DNA of 6,657 nt from an uncultured Flavobacteriales bacterium (GTDB taxonomy: Bacteria > Bacteroidota > Bacteroidia > Flavobacteriales > BACL11), in assembly GCA_913052655.1 (NCBI GenBank), contig CAJXFN010000077.1:1-6657 (forward strand). Direction: 5' to 3'. The position numbers and the translations under genes were made by a program. Within the stretch, counting starts at the first letter, position 1, and each line of letters opens with the position of its first letter. The notes under the pieces are model-generated. The model saw only the letters and a program-made list of their open reading frames with translations. It made no database searches and was not told where the DNA came from. Of the stretch, positions 6,059 to 6,657 are shown piece by piece.

Positions 6059-6657
6059 TTATTTTCCTATTAGTTTTTTTATCTCATTAAGTTTCAATAA
6101 TGCTTCAACCGGTGTTAGGGAGTTAATGTCAATGTCTGTAATTTCATCTTTTATTTGAATTAGAGTAGGATCATCTAACTTAAAGAAACTAAGTTGCATC
6201 TCTTCATTTGTGTTTATAGCTTTCTTGTTTTCATTTTTACTTTTGTTATTTTCTAGTTTCTTTAAAATCTGTTCGCTCTTTTTTATAATCTCTTTAGGCA
6301 TCCCGGCCATTTTTGCTACATGTATTCCAAAACTATGCTCTGAACCTCCTTCTGCCAAGGTTCTTATAAAAATTATTTTTTTTCCAACTTCTTTTACAGA
6401 GACATTGTAGTTTTTAATCCTATCGAACATGCTTGACATATCATTAAGTTCGTGATAGTGGGTTGCGAAAAGAGTTTTTGATTTACAACTATTTTCATGT
6501 AAATATTCAGCAATAGCCCATGCGATTGATACGCCATCATAAGTGGAGGTTCCCCTTCCAATTTCATCTAATAAAATTAGACTTCTCTCAGATAGATTAT
6601 TGAGAATACTTGCTGTTTCATTCATTTCTACCATAAATGTTGACTCTCCCATAGAGA
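6059..6657 (-). CDS. mutS: DNA mismatch repair protein MutS, C-terminal part (5' end outside the window)
   Basis: The reading frame runs through the window edge, giving about 199 codons of a protein that is normally about 850-880 residues. The visible part is the end of the ABC-type ATPase domain and the C-terminal dimerisation region. It starts with GESTFMVEMNETASIL, followed by the Walker B/signature stretch LILLDEIGRGTSTYDG, the ATHYHEL motif with its switch histidine, then GGSEHSFGIHVAKMAG and a lysine/asparagine-rich linker. The tail ends ALLKLNEIKKLIGK, typical of MutS. The Walker A loop lies upstream and cannot be checked. MutS recognises mismatches and, with MutL, starts repair in the cytoplasm. 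The ATG at 6652 is internal and is not the real start. No terminator is visible between the stop and the tRNA promoter. Confidence 0.96.
   Translation of the reverse strand, partial: SMGESTFMVEMNETASILNNLSERSLILLDEIGRGTSTYDGVSIAWAIAEYLHENSCKSKTLFATHYHELNDMSSMFDRIKNYNVSVKEVGKKIIFIRTLAEGGSEHSFGIHVAKMAGMPKEIIKKSEQILKKLENNKSKNENKKAINTNEEMQLSFFKLDDPTLIQIKDEITDIDINSLTPVEALLKLNEIKKLIGK

Noticed and set aside
6210..6410. Plus-strand open frame of 66 codons opposite mutS
   Set aside because: Its hydrophobic, Phe/Leu/Ser-rich product is what the antisense of a Lys/Glu-rich MutS tail gives, and no promoter is seen.

Overview
This window looks like ordinary chromosome from an AT-rich member of the Bacteroidota, most likely Flavobacteriia or a close relative. 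Three things point there. The first protein ends in a type IX secretion (T9SS) type B sorting domain. The promoters have the TTG / TAnnTTTG form of this phylum. The start codons lack Shine-Dalgarno sequences and sit behind A/T-rich leaders. UUA is a common leucine codon, and the tRNA-Leu encoded here reads UUA. I see no insertion sequence, phage gene, CRISPR array or attachment repeat.

Layout. Positions 1-99 are non-coding and end in a strong promoter placed almost on the start codon of the first gene. Positions 100-3393 (+) encode a 1097-residue secreted multidomain protein: lamin-tail domain, chitobiase-C-like domain, CotH kinase-fold domain, two similar beta modules, an Ig-like segment, a PKD domain and the T9SS sorting domain. 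Its stop codon lies 2 bp from the stop of a convergent gene (3396-4475, -) for an exported PD40/TolB-like beta-propeller protein. A 54-bp divergent intergenic region separates that gene from 4530-5747 (+), an exported M28 zinc metallopeptidase with a C-terminal PDZ domain. A two-gene tRNA operon follows on the minus strand, tRNA-Gly(GCC) then tRNA-Leu(UAA), with its own promoter and a hairpin terminator. The window ends inside mutS (minus strand; about the last 199 codons are present).

How the genes fit together. The three large proteins all carry signal peptides and act in the envelope or outside the cell. The CotH-like protein is predicted to be secreted and surface-attached through T9SS. 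The propeller protein and the M28-PDZ peptidase form a divergent pair with overlapping control DNA and may work together, although nothing here proves it. The tRNA genes and mutS are housekeeping.

I found no clearly new system. The points most worth a second look are the apparently leaderless transcript of the CotH-like gene, the unusual module series of that protein, and the propeller/peptidase pair.
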